33,547 nucleotides of DNA from the NCBI GenBank assembly GCA_018004935.1, contig JAGNBF010000088.1, forward strand, positions 1 through 33,547, read 5' to 3'. Under the pieces are notes generated by a model that did not search any database, was not told where the DNA came from, and saw nothing but the letters and a program-made list of their open reading frames with translations. This DNA is from Chloroflexota bacterium. Its GTDB lineage: Bacteria; Chloroflexota; Anaerolineae; Promineifilales; Promineifilaceae. Below are positions 32,908 through 33,547 of this stretch, one piece after another (the first letter of the stretch is position 1; the number at the start of each line of letters is the position of its first letter). The position numbers and the translations under genes were made by a program.

Positions 32908-33010
32908 TAAGTCTACTGCAAAAAAACCGGTTTCTGATTAATCTAACCGTCGCTTCCAGAGAGAAAGAAACCGGGCTTTTACCTGCTTTGACCTTTTTTC
33001 AGGGGAGTCA
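32908..33010 (+). repeat. About 105-bp interspersed repeat, copy 2
   Basis: GTCTACTGCAAAAAAACCGG to TTTTGACCTTTTTTCAGGGG, matching 17292-17400 along its length. The inner hairpin has changed on both sides (AACCGGTTTC with GAAACCGGG here; GCCCGGATTC with GAAGCCGGAC there), which again suggests compensated pairing. Confidence 0.7.
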
Positions 33011-33239
33011 CCCATTGCCTTCGACAAACTCAGCAAATCGTTAGGTTAAATACGGACGATTGCTTAGGGTTCGTTCAAGATTAGGTTGGATGGCCCGGTC
33101 AGGAGACCGGCCACAGCAAACTCAAAAGTTATTGTAACTATTCAGGTGTCACAACTTATTCCCACGCTCGGCGTGGGAATTCCCTCTGGGACGCTCTGCG
33201 TCCTACGCGACGCCAAGCATGGAATGAGAAGGTGAACCC

Positions 33240-33547
33240 GCTGACCCTCACCCCCGGCCCCTCTCCCGAAGCGGGGGAGGGGAGTTATACTTACCACGGT
33301 CATAAAGTGACATTTTGTTAGCGGCAACAGATTGGTAAGTTTGGACTGAAGACCCATCCCCCTTCGATTCCAGAGGGAAGGGGGGAAACCCATCGGCGCG
33401 GTTGGGCGAGCGGACGCTCGCCCAACCGCGCCGAAAATAGTTCCCCGCCCCTGGGGGCGGGGTTAGGGGTGGGGGTGGCCTTGGATAAACCCAACACGAC
33501 GATAAAGTGAGACGGCGACAGGGCGAAAAAATGTCAGATTATGCCCT
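33240..33547 (+). repeat. Variable-core hairpin element, copy i (most complete)
   Basis: Order: ACCCTCACCCCCGGCCCCTC half-hairpin, outer module (ACTTACCACGGTCATAAAGT then GACATTTTGTTAGCGGCAAC), and flank A (GACCCATCCCCCTTCGATTC hairpin). The core follows with a perfect 19-bp stem (33393-33411 with 33416-33434) and loop GGAC. Flank B (GTTCCCCGCCCCTGGGGGCG) and the second outer module (GACAGGGCGAAAAAATGTCA to the window end) complete it. It defines the full unit. The 703-bp tail 32845-33547 has no gene. Confidence 0.85.

Noticed and set aside
1-33547. CRISPR array
   Set aside because: Repeated hairpins are irregularly spaced, differ in sequence and have no spacer structure; no cas gene is present.
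1-33547. tRNA or rRNA genes
   Set aside because: No cloverleaf with a GTTCRANYC arm and CCA-end geometry, and no rRNA-like text, was seen in any gap.

Overview
The window most resembles a member of the Chloroflexota (Anaerolineae/Ardenticatenia-type filamentous bacteria). This is inferred from the mixture of Pro/Thr-rich secreted proteins, a DUF2723 membrane glycosyltransferase, a PTPS-related giant membrane protein, Beta-lactamase2/YoaR-like hydrolases, a PolX polymerase, a SCO/Cox11 pair, and intergenic DNA packed with hairpin repeats. No 16S rRNA, tRNA, CRISPR array, phage or transposase gene was found, so the placement is not firm.

Layout. 1-774: repeats only. 775-2349 (+): secreted, membrane-anchored protein. 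2350-3308: repeats. 3309-6557 (+): large YfhO/PTPS-related membrane protein. 6594-18938: nine genes, all on the minus strand. Read in the direction of transcription they are two tandem PG-binding/beta-lactamase-fold proteins (one apparently catalytically dead), a lone receiver protein, a DUF2723 protein, a double-cupredoxin membrane protein, an O-antigen-ligase-like protein, hisI, bcp and an MDR reductase. 19534-21840 (+): degenerate nucleotidyltransferase, then a clan-A glycoside hydrolase. 22073-27210 (-): polX, metA and metY (direct-sulfhydrylation methionine route). 27978-32844 (+): lytic transglycosylase/M23 fusion, LysM protein, PH-like membrane protein, Cox11-like and SCO1-like copper chaperones. 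The main themes are envelope construction (glycan transfer and polymerisation, peptidoglycan hydrolysis) and copper handling.

Two signals stand out beyond the genes. First, the palindrome GCGGCCGC occurs 52 times (my hand count) in 33.5 kb, against roughly 0.5 expected by chance. Fifty-one copies lie inside coding sequences, in several reading frames, often as Ala-Ala-Ala. They are spread over most genes but absent from a few. This looks like a highly iterated palindrome comparable in kind to cyanobacterial HIP1 (GCGATCGC) but with a different sequence. Second, the intergenic regions hold a family of modular elements. Each has two conserved G/C-rich flanks around a central hairpin whose sequence differs from copy to copy yet stays perfectly self-complementary (16-19 bp stems with 4-nt loops). 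At least three further interspersed repeat families, some with terminal inverted repeats, fill the remaining gaps. No gene in the window explains either system.
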